The notes: a model not told the origin generated them from the letters alone. Shown: positions 43,301 to 55,557, counted from the stretch's first letter. The stretch: 64,000 bases of DNA from Periconia sp. R9002 (GCA_023627715.1 JAMAHW010000036.1:1-64000); one strand, 5' to 3'. Translations and numbers: made by a program.

Positions 43301-45935
43301 GACGTTCAGATCACGTAGCAACCCTTGCCCCCGAAGCTGTTGCGCACTTGATACCAAAAGAGATTGCAGGAATGAGTTTTGATTCCAAGAATAACTGTTG
43401 GATCCGGCGAAAGAGTGTTTCCAAAGAGGAACGCCATGTGGAGGGACACAGTACCACCAACGAAAGCGAAGAAGATCCTTTTGGCAACATTCCTGACCTT
43501 TCCGTCGACGAGACTGCCGAGCGCCTTCAAGATAAAAGTCAGCCTCCCCGGCCGTATGCGACGGCAGAAACATTTCTGGAGGACACTGAAGACGCGAACA
43601 CAGCGAAACAAGAGGATTTCTTTCGTCCAGTCACTCGCGAAGGCAAGGAGACAGCACTCACAGACTCAAGCTCCGTGCCCTCGAAAGCTTCCAATTTTGC
43701 TTGGAGCTTTCCAAAGACGGAAACAAGAGCTACGTCATACAGCGATCAAGCAACACGTTTTGGTGGCACTCAAAAAAATCACCAACAACTACCGACGACG
43801 TATGCAATTCCTGAATCAGAGGAGAATGAAGTAGAGCACGAAATCCAGTTTTTCGAAGGGCGCGGTGCTACGGAGCCGAGGAACACAGTACGAGACATCA
43901 CTGTCTCTATTGCTGAACGAGATATCACTGGCAGGCAAGGACACGTGCCTCAGGTGGGAAGCATATTGAAACGCCCCCAACATTGGAGCGCAGCCAAGCT
44001 TCCTCAACAACGTCCGCCCAAGACAACAGCATGGAACTTTCAGAATGCTCAGAGTCTTCCTTCCAAACGTAATACGAAACGGCCAATTTTCAACGAAGAT
44101 GGCGATACTTCTGTTCTTGATGATCTTCCCCAGAGGAACTATCGAATGCAATTTTCCATGAGTGTTGCAACACCAGCTCTAGCACACCAAGATATCTTGA
44201 TGCATGCGCCATCCTCCCCCGCCAAGGCAGATGTTACCTTTATGCTAAGCGATCTGCCTGAATTTACTCTCAATCAAGTTGATGAATGTGAGCTACCCGA
44301 TAGAGTTGTCGTGAAGCACGATGGGCACAGATTTTCCAAAGCGCTTGAAGATCGGTACGCCCTAGGCACGGCTGAGTTAGTGAAAGCACTACAGGATGTT
44401 GAACCTGATGAGCCGTATTGGGAAGATCTCCGTGAAGTGGATCTTCATGGCCGGGGTCTGTCTAATTTGCACCGATTGGATGAGTTTTGCCATCGACTAG
44501 AAGAACTGAATATATCCGACAATGGTGTTGATCAAGTGAAGGGCGTGCCGCTCACGACAAGGCGACTGCAAGCCCAGAATAACTGCCTCACTACTTTGAC
44601 TACATGGTCGACTTTGACAAACCTGCAATTCTTGGATATATCAGGCAATGATATCGATAGCCTAGATGGGCTCAGCGGGCTCATCCATTTGCGCACATTG
44701 AAAGCAAACGATAACAAAATCGAGTCTCTAGAGGGCATTTTTCACCTTGATGGTCTCATGGAACTTGGTCTGGCAAGAAATGCAGTGAACACCGTGGATT
44801 TTGCTGCTGCTAATTTGTGAGTGTCCTTCGGTGCAAAATCCACGATTCTTGCTGATTCCACGTAGAAAATCACTGATTGATCTTGACCTTCATGGTAATT
44901 GCTTGTATGAGGTTCGCAACATAGATCGTCTGAAACAACTCCAACACCTCAACCTGGGTGAGTCAATGCCGACTGGGGAGTATTTGATCTGAACTAACAA
45001 ACTTAGACGAGAATCGCATAAACGAGTTTCCCCTCTTTGAAGACTCAACTGTCTATTGCAGAACATTGCGGTCCCTTCGCCTCTGTGGAAATGGAATGAC
45101 CGTGCTCGACATCGATGATCATTTCCCGAAACTCGAGTCGCTGTACGTCGATCGCAACTGCTTGACTAATGTATGTGGATTGGAGCATCTTCACTATCTT
45201 CGGACGTTTTCTGCGAGAGAACAGATGCTTGAAACAGATTCTGATGGGGAGACGTGCATCAATAACCTTTTGCAAAACGTGGAAGTACGAAGCTTGCACC
45301 TTTCTCTCAATCCCACGCGCAGCTTAGAGATCCCACAGCATCTCTTGAATTTACAGCGCCTCGAACTTTCTTCTATGGGTCTGACCGACCTACCGAGTAA
45401 TTTCGGTCAGCTAACACCGAATATCCGTTCAATCAATTTGAATTTCAACGCACTTAGAGACCTCCGGCCATTACTGAATATAAAGAGACTCACTGAGCTT
45501 CTGATTGCAGGTAACAAACTGGAACGACTGCGAGCGAATGCTATGGTGTTAGGAAAACTGGGAACTTTGATGAAGCTTGATTGGAGAGATAACCCTCTCA
45601 CTTTACGGTTTTACCCTTCAGCCTCTGAGAGCCGGCTCATGTCTCTTCGACAAAAGCCTTCAGATGAACAATCCAATGGCCGTTTCGTTCTCCCTGATGG
45701 CGACGAAGACGCCGACGAACAATACCTTCTACGTTTAGATGGCGAGACAAGGATACGGCGACGAGTAACTGAGATGATGCTTGCAAACCTCTGTGTTGAC
45801 CTTCGCGAACTCGATGGCCTCACATTTGACAAATCGCGCATCCTGGTCAAGGATGATGTCTGGAAACGTCTTCTAGAGCTCGGTGTGATACAGCGCAAGC
45901 AGCCGGAAAATAAGAATGAAGACATGGAGTCTTGA
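40390..45935 (+). CDS. NUD1: Nud1/Cdc11/SnaD-type LRR scaffold of the septation network
   Basis: Exons 40390-44816, 44866-44957 and 45007-45935 encode 1,815 residues. This family anchors the septation initiation (mitotic exit) network to the spindle pole body. The start MAQPWLEDLSEEWIPQQ is characteristic of the fungal members. About 1,370 Ser/Thr/Pro-rich, presumably phosphorylated residues follow. Leucine-rich repeats begin near residue 1,345 (VDLHGRGLSNLHRLDEF) and run to about 1,700, with LxxLxxLxxNxL spacing (LQFLDISGNDIDSLDGL). The acidic C-terminus contains an Arg-rich helix and VIQRKQPENK. Introns of 49 nt each fall within the LRR region. The protein is long for the family; yeast Nud1 and S. 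pombe Cdc11 are shorter, mainly in the disordered part. Confidence 0.88.
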
Positions 45936-46535
45936 CCATCTACACACCTCCAACAACATGAGCAAAAGGGATGGGGCTAAAAGCAAACGGGTGCACCACG
46001 GTTGGCTGACAGACGCTAGCGTGGCTTTTCGAAGACTTACTATAGGCTCCTGGACCCAGGCTTTTATACTGGCGTTTGGGGATTACGGTTTGGCCTGCAA
46101 AAACGTGAGGCATTTGAGTATTGCATGTATTTTTTTAGAGCATTTCACGGAACTCGTAGGGAGCGGCGTATTTTGGGCGTTGTAAATTCTTCATGACCCC
46201 GAATAACATTAATGGCGTGTATTAGTATCTAGGTATGAAAGAACCTTTTCTCAGAATCCAGATGCTCAGTCTCTTCCATCAAATCATCATCCAATCATCT
46301 AGATGTTGGAGATGAACGTGCGATGGCCCTCTCCTCCACGTGGAGAGGGGCAAGATTCAGAAGGCTGTAGAGCTAGGAAAGTACTTACCGTAGCATATGA
46401 TGATTGAGGCCCGTGCATGACAACTAGCCTTCCCGTGACATGCCTCTCTCCACTACACACCTCATACGTACTATATCGACCAACGCTCCGCTCTTCGCCC
46501 TCCACCATGACCTTTGTCACCTAAGAATTCACATC
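45936..46535. other. Intergenic region
   Basis: No gene seen between NUD1 and the UCS gene. The last 110 nt are C/T-rich and hold small upstream frames before the start codon at 46536. Confidence 0.5.
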
Positions 46536-48989
46536 ATGGCATCAACGCTTGACTCGGAAAAGGCAGTAGAGCTCGCACAGCGGGCAGATGAATTGACCAA
46601 GTCAGGAAATCTCCCAGATGCGGCTCGGCTCCTTCGCCAAGCATCTACAATAGCTCCAGAGCACCCATCGATCAAAGAAGCCTGGATCACACTCAAACAA
46701 GAAGAAGAAAAAAGTGAGTTGTTGGGCATATGTAGGGATTGGGTTCAGAGCCAGGATGATGCAGATGGCGACAAAGCATTGAATATCGTTCGAGCACAGT
46801 GCCTACGAGAAAATGAAGCAGCCCAAGCCATGGAGATTCTATTCGACTTGAAGGGGGAGGACGACCTTCTAGACCAAGTCACTGGCGAGCTGTTACAGAG
46901 TATCAGCGCGCAGCGATGGCTGGCTAAGGAAGTACAAGAGCGACCTACGCATATGTACTACGAGCTCTTTGAACGCGGGGACGACAGTATTGACGGTCTG
47001 CTCAAAACGATGCTAAACCGAAGCCTATGGCCTAACGATGATATATTTGTTCAAGGCCATCGAGACGTGTTCATGCTGAGCTTGGCTATGATGATGGAGG
47101 AAGCGCTGGAACATCCCGAGCGTGCCATGAAGGGCGTCGCCCAGTTGCTTGCGCACTACGCCGAGCACTTGCACGGCATAATCGATGCGGACAGCTTTGA
47201 AGTTATTCTTACAAGTCTGGACATTCGATTACCCCACAGTTTGCGTAGCCAGGCAACCTTGGCTACTATCAAGCTGTACGAGCTAGCACCTGACACAGCT
47301 CAAGATTTGGTTTCAAAGTTCGTGACAACTAGAGTCCAAAAATCGTATGCCGAGGACCTCGTTGTCGCGTTTTCGGCTGCAGCTGCCATTTTTCCAATTG
47401 CAGTGCAACCAGCTGCCCAGCTCTTTTTGACAGAAGGGTTTGTTAGCACACTTGTACCTCTTGTGGAAGGCAAGAAGAGTGCCAAACTAGAGCAAGCGGT
47501 ACTTGAGTTGATTAGTGCAGCTTGTGTTGATAAGAACTGTCGCGAGGCTGTCAATCGTCACTGTAGGACGTGGCTAGAGGATATTGTTGGGACTTCGCCA
47601 GACAAGAAGCGTTCAAATCTATCAGCTCTCATCCTTGTTAAACTTGGCGATGAACAGTCCAATTCCGACGGGCCTGTCATTGTTACTCCAGGAAAAGTGG
47701 ACCAGGACGACTTGATTGCCAGTTTTAAGAGCATGGTAATTGGGTCTGATGTATCAAGCAAGCCCGACTCTATCGAAGGTCTTGCATATGCCAGTTTGCA
47801 GTCAAGAATTCGTGAGGATCTTGCAAAGTCGCCCAAGTTTCTCAAACGACTCCTAGAATCAATGAGCGAAGCATCTGCTCACTCGAACATTCTCTTCGGC
47901 GGTCTAACCATCCTCACGAATTTGACCGCCTACCTACCAATCCAATCCGAGGAAGAGAAGCGTATGGCTCAGTTGAAAGCATATGCCAATGTGCAGAAGC
48001 CATCTAGTCCAGATCCCCTGCTGGACGATACGCATGTAGCCGCACGGTGTAAACGAGTACTCGACGCCGGTGTTGTTCCAGTACTCGTGGCCGTCGCCAA
48101 AAGGAGTTCCGCCAGCGCTCATAGCCATATATCCGCTGTTCTTTTGTCGTTGTCAAGAGATCCCAAGAGTAGAGGAATCCTTGCACAGCAAGGTGCGGTC
48201 AAACTTCTCACGCAAGTCTACGATACTATCACGTCGTCGACCATAAAACCGCACCCATACCCTCCAACAGCATCTGCCACGACGGCCCAAGCCCTCTCTC
48301 GGATCCTCATATCTACCAATCCTGCTCATATCTTCAACGCTTCTTTCCCTTCTCAAAATGCTATTCGACCCCTTCTTTCGCTCCTTCAACCCTCTGAAAG
48401 CTCGACTTGGCAATTGCACGCTTTCGAATCACTACTTGCTTTGACAAATCTGGCATCTCTCGACACGCCGACCCAAGATCACATTATAAGGCATGCATTT
48501 ACTACCATCATCGATGATCTCCTCTTTAAAGATAACATCTTGGTAAAGAGAGCAGCTACAGAATTGATCTGCAACCTGATGGCCTCCCCACTGTGCATTA
48601 CTCAGTTCGCCGACCCTTCCTTGCCGCGCTCGAAACACAACTTGCACCTTTTGCTAGCGCTAACAGACGTCGACGATGTGGCTACGAGAAGCGCGGCAGG
48701 GGGTGCACTGGCACAGCTGCTGAGCTACGATCTTGCCGTGGAGGCTTTCTTGAAGCAAGACAAAGGCGTAGAATTTCTGCTGGAAATGTGTATGGACGAA
48801 GAGGAGGACATCAGATATAGAGGTGTGGCGTGCTTGAGAGGGGTTGTGGGGGAGGGGGGAAAGGAGGGCGTGGAAAGAGTGAAGAGTAAGGGTGGAATCG
48901 AAACAGTAAAGGCCTTGCTCAAAGAGAGCAGAAGGCAGGAAGTGCTTACGCTGGGTGTGGAGACTCTGAAGATGCTCCTGGGTCAGTGA
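46536..48989 (+). CDS. SHE4: UCS-domain myosin chaperone, She4/Rng3/UNC-45-like
   Basis: One exon, 817 residues. UCS proteins fold and stabilise myosin motors and support endocytosis, cytokinesis and polar growth. Residues 1-60 are a short helical repeat region resembling a TPR (ADELTKSGNLPDAARLLRQA). The rest is a continuous array of armadillo-like helices, with the UNC-45 central segment at about 230-420 (TLATIKLYELAPDTAQDLV) and the UCS region after it (AAGGALAQLLSYDLAVEAFL). The ATG of MASTLDSE is preferred; the frame continues upstream for 32 codons but this leader is not protein-like. Single-exon structure is unusual beside its neighbours. Confidence 0.88.
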   Translation: MASTLDSEKAVELAQRADELTKSGNLPDAARLLRQASTIAPEHPSIKEAWITLKQEEEKSELLGICRDWVQSQDDADGDKALNIVRAQCLRENEAAQAMEILFDLKGEDDLLDQVTGELLQSISAQRWLAKEVQERPTHMYYELFERGDDSIDGLLKTMLNRSLWPNDDIFVQGHRDVFMLSLAMMMEEALEHPERAMKGVAQLLAHYAEHLHGIIDADSFEVILTSLDIRLPHSLRSQATLATIKLYELAPDTAQDLVSKFVTTRVQKSYAEDLVVAFSAAAAIFPIAVQPAAQLFLTEGFVSTLVPLVEGKKSAKLEQAVLELISAACVDKNCREAVNRHCRTWLEDIVGTSPDKKRSNLSALILVKLGDEQSNSDGPVIVTPGKVDQDDLIASFKSMVIGSDVSSKPDSIEGLAYASLQSRIREDLAKSPKFLKRLLESMSEASAHSNILFGGLTILTNLTAYLPIQSEEEKRMAQLKAYANVQKPSSPDPLLDDTHVAARCKRVLDAGVVPVLVAVAKRSSASAHSHISAVLLSLSRDPKSRGILAQQGAVKLLTQVYDTITSSTIKPHPYPPTASATTAQALSRILISTNPAHIFNASFPSQNAIRPLLSLLQPSESSTWQLHAFESLLALTNLASLDTPTQDHIIRHAFTTIIDDLLFKDNILVKRAATELICNLMASPLCITQFADPSLPRSKHNLHLLLALTDVDDVATRSAAGGALAQLLSYDLAVEAFLKQDKGVEFLLEMCMDEEEDIRYRGVACLRGVVGEGGKEGVERVKSKGGIETVKALLKESRRQEVLTLGVETLKMLLGQ

Positions 48990-49399
48990 GCGTGCGCGGA
49001 GAACCTTCACCCAACTACCTTGTTTCTGTACCCACGGCTATGTAACTATGACTACCCGGGTATGGCGCGATGATATTTACATGAATAATTACCACATTGG
49101 AGCGTAACAACCATTGTGGGGGACAAAGAGCGCCAAATCAGGCAAGCGTGATCTCCGGAATGGAACGGCTGCAGTGATCTCTTGATGACGTATGAGCTCG
49201 GTCCAAGCTCCCCGGCCCCAGCCCTCTATTCCTTCATCCCTCCGTGTTGAAAAGCCTCCATTGATACATCAATCCTACATATACCTACCTACATATACCT
49301 CGACCACTCTGTCTGCATATACTATCCCTCACATCTCCCGTCAATCCCAAAGCCAGCCAACTGAATCCCTCCTCCCATATCCATCCCTTCACTAATACA
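48990..49399. other. Intergenic region
   Basis: It is the promoter of the small membrane-protein gene. It holds ATATACCTACCTACATATACC at about 49277-49297. No gene is supported. Confidence 0.5.
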
Positions 49400-50171
49400 A
49401 TGGACGTATGTTGTCTCTTCAAATGTTGTTTTGTGATAGTCAACACGTGTGCGGAATAAGAACTGACATGGCGTGTGTGCACAGGTCTACTACTTTTATA
49501 GCTATGGCACTGCTGCATGGCTCACGACGCAAGCTGTCCCCTTGATCCTATCTCCCACAATGATTGTAGCGCTGCTATCACCCGAAGTGCGCGAGGCCTC
49601 GAGTAAGTTCGACTGCCCACGTGCTCCATCTCCCAAATAAGTCACAGATATATCCGTACCCGTATTCAAATCAGCTAACGCAACAATCTCCCCGCAGATC
49701 TTGAAGTGTACTTCTCCCGATCTGTTGGCTTCACACTTCTCACCATTGGAGCTCTTAATGTGCTCCTTACAGGATCGGTGCCATTGAGTAGCAGGTTGAC
49801 CGAAGGTGCGTACATAGATATATATTGTTCCTCTCCCTCGTAGGTGCATGTCACTAACGTTTTATTTAAATGTCGCAGGAGCAACCACTTCAGCTGCCGA
49901 CCCCAAAGCTCCTTACGCACTTCCTACTCTCACCATAACCGCCCTTTTTCACGCCGCATGCGCCTTCTATTCATACGCAATGTGGACCGAGACAGGCGTG
50001 ACATCCTTTGCTTTTGGTGTAGCTGGTAGCGGGTTCCTGTGTGCTGTGGCTTTGTGGTGCATCTTGTTCGCGAGCACCGACGGCAGGATTAGTCGCAAGA
50101 CGGGCGCAGATAAGAGGACCAGCGGGTTCCCTTTCAAAAACACCGAAGCGGATAAGAAGAAGGGCAGATAG
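49400..50171 (+). CDS. Small four-TM membrane protein, function unknown
   Basis: Exons 49400-49405, 49485-49602, 49698-49805 and 49879-50171 encode 174 residues. The first coding exon is only six nucleotides (Met-Asp) before a GTATGT donor. Introns are 79, 95 and 73 nt and all junctions keep frame. Four hydrophobic segments are visible: AVPLILSPTMIVALL, FTLLTIGALNVLLTGSV, LTITALFHAACAFYSYAMW and FGVAGSGFLCAVALWCILF. The C-terminus is basic and Lys-rich (DKRTSGFPFKNTEADKKKGR), so it probably faces the cytosol. I do not recognise a named family. Order and spacing suggest a conserved ER or vacuolar membrane protein, but that is inference. Confidence 0.82.
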
Positions 50172-50565
50172 AATGACTTCTCATGTCACAGGGTGGCTAC
50201 AAGCGTGCAATTGCCGCAATTGAGTGCGGCTATTACCGAGAAAAGCTCTAGTCGTTCAGTCCAGCGCCGGAGTCGATGGAGGAGGCATCGGTGACAAGGG
50301 TTGCCTACAGCGTGTGGCCGTGAGACAGTTTGATATCGTTTGTGTGAGGGATAGGCATTTGGCAGCATGTACGGATGGGGGCGCCTGCATGGAGTTGGTC
50401 AAGCATATATGTATGAATCACTTTGGAATTGAAAAGCATTGGTATCTTTTTGTACAACCTAGGAATTAGAAATATGCCCATGGAGACTCAATCTCCACGG
50501 GCAACCCATCAAGCCTCAATGCCAAAATGCCACCGCAGAAATGTCTAGAGGACGAATGTGGTTCT
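50172..50565. other. Convergent intergenic region
   Basis: It lies between the ends of the four-TM gene and the zinc-finger gene. No feature beyond probable 3' UTRs is seen. Confidence 0.5.
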
Positions 50566-51892
50566 TTATAGCTCCGCTGTCGCAACGGCATTATCGGGCT
50601 GTGGCTCCACAAGCTCTTTTTTCAAAGCTCCGGATCCCACTGTTAACCTCTGGATCCACTCCTCTTCTCTCCACCACGGAATCTTGCCTTCCCTCGAAGG
50701 TTTCACGTCCAAGTGTCTGGAAGGATCCGCATCCTTGTCTAGGGCCTGTAGATACAACGGGTCTTCCAGGAGCCCTTTCTCCAGACGTTTCCGCTTCTCC
50801 TTGGCCATCTCCGCTTCCATGATATTTTCCATTAGCAACTCCTTGGCTACCCATTCCTCTTTGCGCTTCTTTTCGAGGGCCTCGGTTTCCATACGAAGCT
50901 GTTCACCTTCCTGTGTCGCCCAGTGTAGTTGCCTGCGCAATAGCTTGAACAATTCGGGGGCGGGTAACGAGAGCTCCTGCGACGAGAGATTTATGTCTGA
51001 GGGGAATTGCACCATGGTGGGAGCATGAGGCGCTGTGGCATCCTGTACATAGGTAATGTTATTGTGGGTGTAATCAGCATCAGTGGCAGTGTGGGGGGCA
51101 GTCGCTGCGCTGTTCGGCACTGTGGTATGGGAAGTGGGCGAGGATGGTGCGGAGCCTTTGCCCTCAGCAGAACGTTTGGCATCGCTGAGGACCAATTTGA
51201 TACGTTGGAATTTGTTGGATGGATTCGAGGAATGGTGCTTGGGAACAGGATCTGAGGGGCGCAGAGCTTCTGTTTCGTGAACGGTTCGCATGTGTTTGGC
51301 TAGGGCGTCGGAGCGGGTAAAACTGCGGTCGCATTCTGCACCATTGTCATCAGTCAGGACAAGGAAAAACAAGTATTAAAGCAAACCTACCAGGCAAAGT
51401 ACAGTAGAAAGGTTTCTCTCTTGTGTGACTGCGCATGTGTGCCCTCAGCGCATACCCACTGGCATGTGGGATTCCTTTCCTGTTACAATCGCTCCATTCA
51501 CAGCTGTACTTTTTCTGCCTCGTGCCTATGTGGTCCTCGTGAAGGTGCTCCACAAGGTTATCCATATTGTCCAGATCGCCAGCCTCGCAACCCTCCCACT
51601 TACACACGGTGACTTGGTCTTGCCCAAAATCGTCTTCGGCACTCATCCCCGGGTGATGCGGAGACGCCGGAACGCTGCCATCCGTATCCTCGGAGACATC
51701 GCCAAGTTCCTCAAGGGAAGGGATCGTGGGTGGAGGTGGAGATGAGGGTGCGCGGTTGTGTAGGCGCAGGCGTTTACTAGGGCGCGTCGACGGCTCGTGA
51801 TCAGAAGTGTGTTCCATGAAGCGGCGAGACTTGACTTCATCCGGGAAGTCATCGCTAGCATAGTCTGAAAGGTCGGAATTAGGGGACTCCAT
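50566..51892 (-). CDS. C2H2 zinc-finger protein, Iec1-like INO80 subunit candidate
   Basis: Exons 51892-51391 and 51335-50566 encode 423 residues; the 55-nt intron splits the Glu codon inside the last finger. After an acidic N-terminus (SDLSDYASDDFPDE) three C2H2 fingers are visible at about 95-200: CKWEGCEAGDLDNMDNLVEHLHEDH (shown here as CKWEGC...HLHEDH), CEWSDC...HMRSH and CTLPECDRSFTRSDALAKH. The linker HTREKPFYC is canonical. A long Ser/Thr-rich stretch precedes a charged coiled coil at about 300-360 (EALEKKRKEEWVAKELL). Finger order and the sequence KPFYCTLPECDRSFTRSDALAKHMRTVHETE resemble S. pombe Iec1 of the INO80 remodeller; this assignment is from memory of the family and is moderate. 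Confidence 0.72.
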
Positions 51893-52370
51893 GGCTACTG
51901 GAAGGAATGTGAAGACAGCGTTGTGTAAAGGTTGGGTGGTTGGCAAGTGCAAGTCAAGGGCATACCTTAAGTAAGTAGGGCGCTGTGAGCGACCTACTGG
52001 ATGAAGCTAATAAGCATGGGGCACGGGCATGTTGTGCACGGACCCGATGCTGGTACAGGGCGAGCTCACCTTCACAACATAAATTTCTGTCACCGACTCT
52101 CATCTTATCCGGCGCATCTCAGAACAACATGGTATGTAATTACATTTGTTTATTTTTTGTTCTTCTGTTGAATCGAGAACTACTGGACACGATGACAATT
52201 TGAGTTCTGCAATTCTGACAGCTCGTTATCAAACGAGCTGAAGGCGGATCGCTCTTTTCACTACACTTGATCTGATTCTACCCTTTCCAGTCTGCCCTCT
52301 GTCCTGCCACAAGTAACTCCAAAGTACCTGTGAACTGACAAATCCATTTAGATCAAACAACCCTGATCAT
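51893..52370. other. Intergenic region
   Basis: No gene is supported between the zinc-finger gene's promoter and the 3' end of the aldo-keto reductase gene. Confidence 0.5.
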
Positions 52371-53462
52371 TCAGGGTTCCTCGCCAGCAACACCAGGCAT
52401 GTACCGCGCACCCTTGATCTCAATCCTGCTCAGGATGTCGTCGATCACAGCCACGTCCTTCTCGTCAAGCGTAGCTGGATATTGATTCTCAATAACACGC
52501 GACCTGGTGGTAGTTCCTGGAAGTGCGAGGAGCTCAGGCATGCCTTTTTTGTTGCTTAAGAAGAGCACCCAACCCAAGGCAACCTGTCCCACTGTGACGC
52601 CTTTGCTGGACGCAAGTTTCTCCACTTCTCGTACCAGCTTTATATTTTCATCAAACACCTCGGGTTGAAAGCGTGGTAGATGTCTTAAGAAAGAGCTTTC
52701 AGGTATATCGTTGAATGATTTGAATTGGCCAGACTTATCGAAGGTTAGTACGTGCCGGGCCTAAGGGAGGTGCGAGCAGGCTCACCAAAAAACCTTTGCC
52801 CAGAGGTGCATATGCAACAACAGGTATGTTGAGCTCCACACACGCTTCGGCGGCGCTACTGCCGATAAGAGTTGTGGTGAACATGGAGAATTCGAGCTCG
52901 ACAGCGGCAATGGGATGGATAGCGTGTGCTTTTCGAATTGTTTCTCCGCTTACTTCGGAGAGACCAATGCCACCAACCTTGCCAGCCTTGACATACTCCG
53001 CAATTGTGCCAATAGTTTCCTCAAGTGGAATCTTCGAATCAGGCCTCGCAGGCTCAAATATGTCTAGCGACTTCTTCCCATCGAGGACTTTGAGGCACTC
53101 CTCAATACTCCGAATAACATTGGATCGCCTGTTATCCGGCGAGAACGTTTTGAAGTCATAAGCACCTTTCATGGATAGAACAACCTTGTCTGCGTCTTCG
53201 GGGTATTTTGTGAAATACTTGTTGACGAGGTGGAGGGAGTTGTAGTCTGGTGTACCGTAAAACTCGCCGCCGTTCCAGAATTTTGCTCCGTTCTCAAGAG
53301 CAGTGCGCATGACCTCAATGGCCTCCTCTGGCGTTGGGCCACCAGGCCTCGTCAAACCTATGGGACATTAATACATATTGAAAGAAACTGTAGAAAGGCA
53401 AGCAGCATACTCATCAAACCAAAACCGGGGTTGCCGACTTCATGATTCAAGATCTTGACCAT
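52371..53462 (-). CDS. Aldo-keto reductase, pyridoxal-reductase-like
   Basis: Exons 53462-53411, 53357-52786 and 52733-52371 encode 328 residues; introns are 53 and 52 nt. The start (VKILNHEVGNPGFGLMSLT) and the barrel order fit the AKR family. Family catalytic positions can be seen: the segment FWNGGEFYG carries the Tyr, VVLSMKGAYD the Lys, but the usual Asp of the xxDTAxxYG motif is replaced by Asn/Gly. SGQFKSFNDIPES...RHLPRFQPE and PGTTTRSRVIEN (NADP-binding) complete the domain. Layout is close to yeast pyridoxal reductases such as S. pombe Plr1, which reduce pyridoxal with NADPH; the actual substrate is not fixed by sequence. DIFEPARPDSKIPLEETIG is also typical of that group. Confidence 0.88.
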
Positions 53463-54237
53463 TATGCTCGATGGAGTGGGGGATGCAATTTGTTTGAATA
53501 TTCAGATGTTCTATGGACTTCGGTAGTGACATAAAGACGTGCACCTGCCCTACTACTTATACTCACATACGCAGCTTGAGTCCGCGGCATCTACGCGCCT
53601 CCCATCTCAAAACAGTATGCAGATTGCCAACACGACGACGGACCTACGCTTGCCAGGTAGGTTTTGGAGCTTAACTCCGGATTGGGTGTTGTAAGTCCAG
53701 GGTTGCCCCGTTGTTGCCCGGTCCCAACCTTACATATGCATATTTCTGACCAAACAGAGCTGCTCGCGCGCAATTAGTTCAGATAATCATACAAATCAAA
53801 GATTTCATCGAAGTTGTAAGATCATATAATAATCTTTATAATTCGACATTCATATGACAAATAATCAAGCGCGTACACGGCACATGGGTTTCCGTCAATT
53901 ATATAATCTGTCGGAAACAATAAGATCTGGTTGGGGGTGAAAAGATCCACCTAGAGCAGCTAGAGTAATTGCCGTCCTAAATTTGCAATGCAACTGATGA
54001 CTGCTTTATGGTATCGAATGACTAAACTGACCATGATACTAGGTTTCTATCAACGAACTTGCGATTATTGGCGACAGGTAGAATGTAGAAAGCGATGACA
54101 TGTTCGTGAGTGCAATAGCATAACGCGCTGAATGATGTCTGTCTCTTAGACATCTTCCCTTTTCCCCTTTGGCATTCATCTTCCCCCCGTCTCTTATCAC
54201 TTGTATCTTAGCCAAGAAAAGACTTCGCCGGAGCACA
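53463..54237. other. Intergenic region
   Basis: A/T-rich sequence (about 53,790-53,920) with short direct repeats of ATAATC type. No gene is supported. Confidence 0.5.
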
Positions 54238-55557
54238 CTAGCGAGCCTTCTTGTTCTCAGGACCCACGCTACCAACGCTCTTCAACATGGAGCGTATAGG
54301 CCACACGAAACCCTCTTCGATGCCGTCCATCTTATCTGTGTCAAGCGTCACGAGGTACTCCACTAGCGCCATACCCATATAGGCGCCAATGCCTGTAAGG
54401 ATATGCCACCAACCGTGCAGCTCAAACAGGAATGCCCACGGCAAACCTAAAGCGTGGCGGAAACTTGAGACGTGGTTGCAGAGATGGTAATCTATATTCC
54501 AGAGAAAATAGCCGAATAGACCCGACCCTGTAGGACATTGGTACATATGTGATTAGTATGTCGCTTTTGATCGCTTGCCATTCTTTTTGAAGTTGCACCA
54601 CGCGAGGATGTGGGAACGAAGGTGGTTGGGGGCAGGACAAATCGATAAAGGGAGAGGAACATAACAAGACCACTCACCCAACCCCCAATTGGCAATATTG
54701 ACCAGCCTCGCCTTCGCCTCTGCATTCTTGACACGTTCGCGAATTAGCTGGCGAATTTTGCGGCCCACAAGGAAGACCATGACAGCGAAAACAATCTCGT
54801 GTAAGATGATCTCATCCGTCCAGCAATGGTAAACGGACACTGGGATGATGGTGCCAAGTAAAGTACAGGTAATGAAGACGCGCTGTCGATGCGTTTTGTC
54901 TAATGTGAGAAGTTGGTGGAGCAGAGCGCCTACGGCGACGAACATAGAAAGGTCATCCCCTGGTGGAACAAACGGGTCAGTTGGCCTGATGTTTGAACTA
55001 ACGACGAAGAACACGAGATTTCAGAATGGGGACAAAGGCAGTAATGTCGGGATGCTTAGGAATATCAGGAGGATCAAAGTAAAAGGAAAAGGACAGGAGA
55101 ATAGCTTACCCATTTGAGAATGGTAATTCAGTGTAGCATGGTACCAAGCGGAAAGCACGCCCACACTGATCAAACCCCAGTACGGGAACGCAAGAGTAGA
55201 GAACAATCCACCGTCCTTCTGAGGCCGCACTTTCCGAAGACCATGAATGCCATAGACGACTTTTCTGAAGAGTTAGCCAACTGGGCTTCTTTTCTTTGGC
55301 CATTTCAACGGCCTCGATGCAATTACAGGGAAGCGTACCATAGGTCAAATTGGTCAAGGTGTTGATAAATTCCGCAACGTATTGAGTGATGACGTAGTCC
55401 TTGCCTTGAAATCAGCATTAGAACATCCCTTCAAGGTACCTAACCTTAGAACATGTCAGAGAATCAATACCTCTTCACAAAAGTTTTGATTCGAACTCGG
55501 CGCCCCCCAATAACCTTTTCCGGGGCTTTCGGGATAGGGCCAACTGATCTTTATCAT
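54238..55557 (-). CDS. Alkaline ceramidase
   Basis: Exons 55557-55471, 55399-55339, 55259-55110, 54959-54678 and 54527-54238 encode 289 residues, the usual size. Alkaline ceramidases (yeast Ypc1/Ydc1) are seven-TM ER enzymes that hydrolyse ceramide to a sphingoid base and a fatty acid. The start WPYPESPGKGYWGAPSSNQN is diagnostic, followed by FCEEDYVITQYVAEFINTLTNL. The metal-binding positions are present: Ser and His in LSAWYHATLNYH, Asp in GDDLSM, and two His in ELHGWWHILTGIGAY. Five short introns all keep frame. The C-terminus ends in PENKKAR, with basic residues near the end as in ER membrane proteins. Confidence 0.93.
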
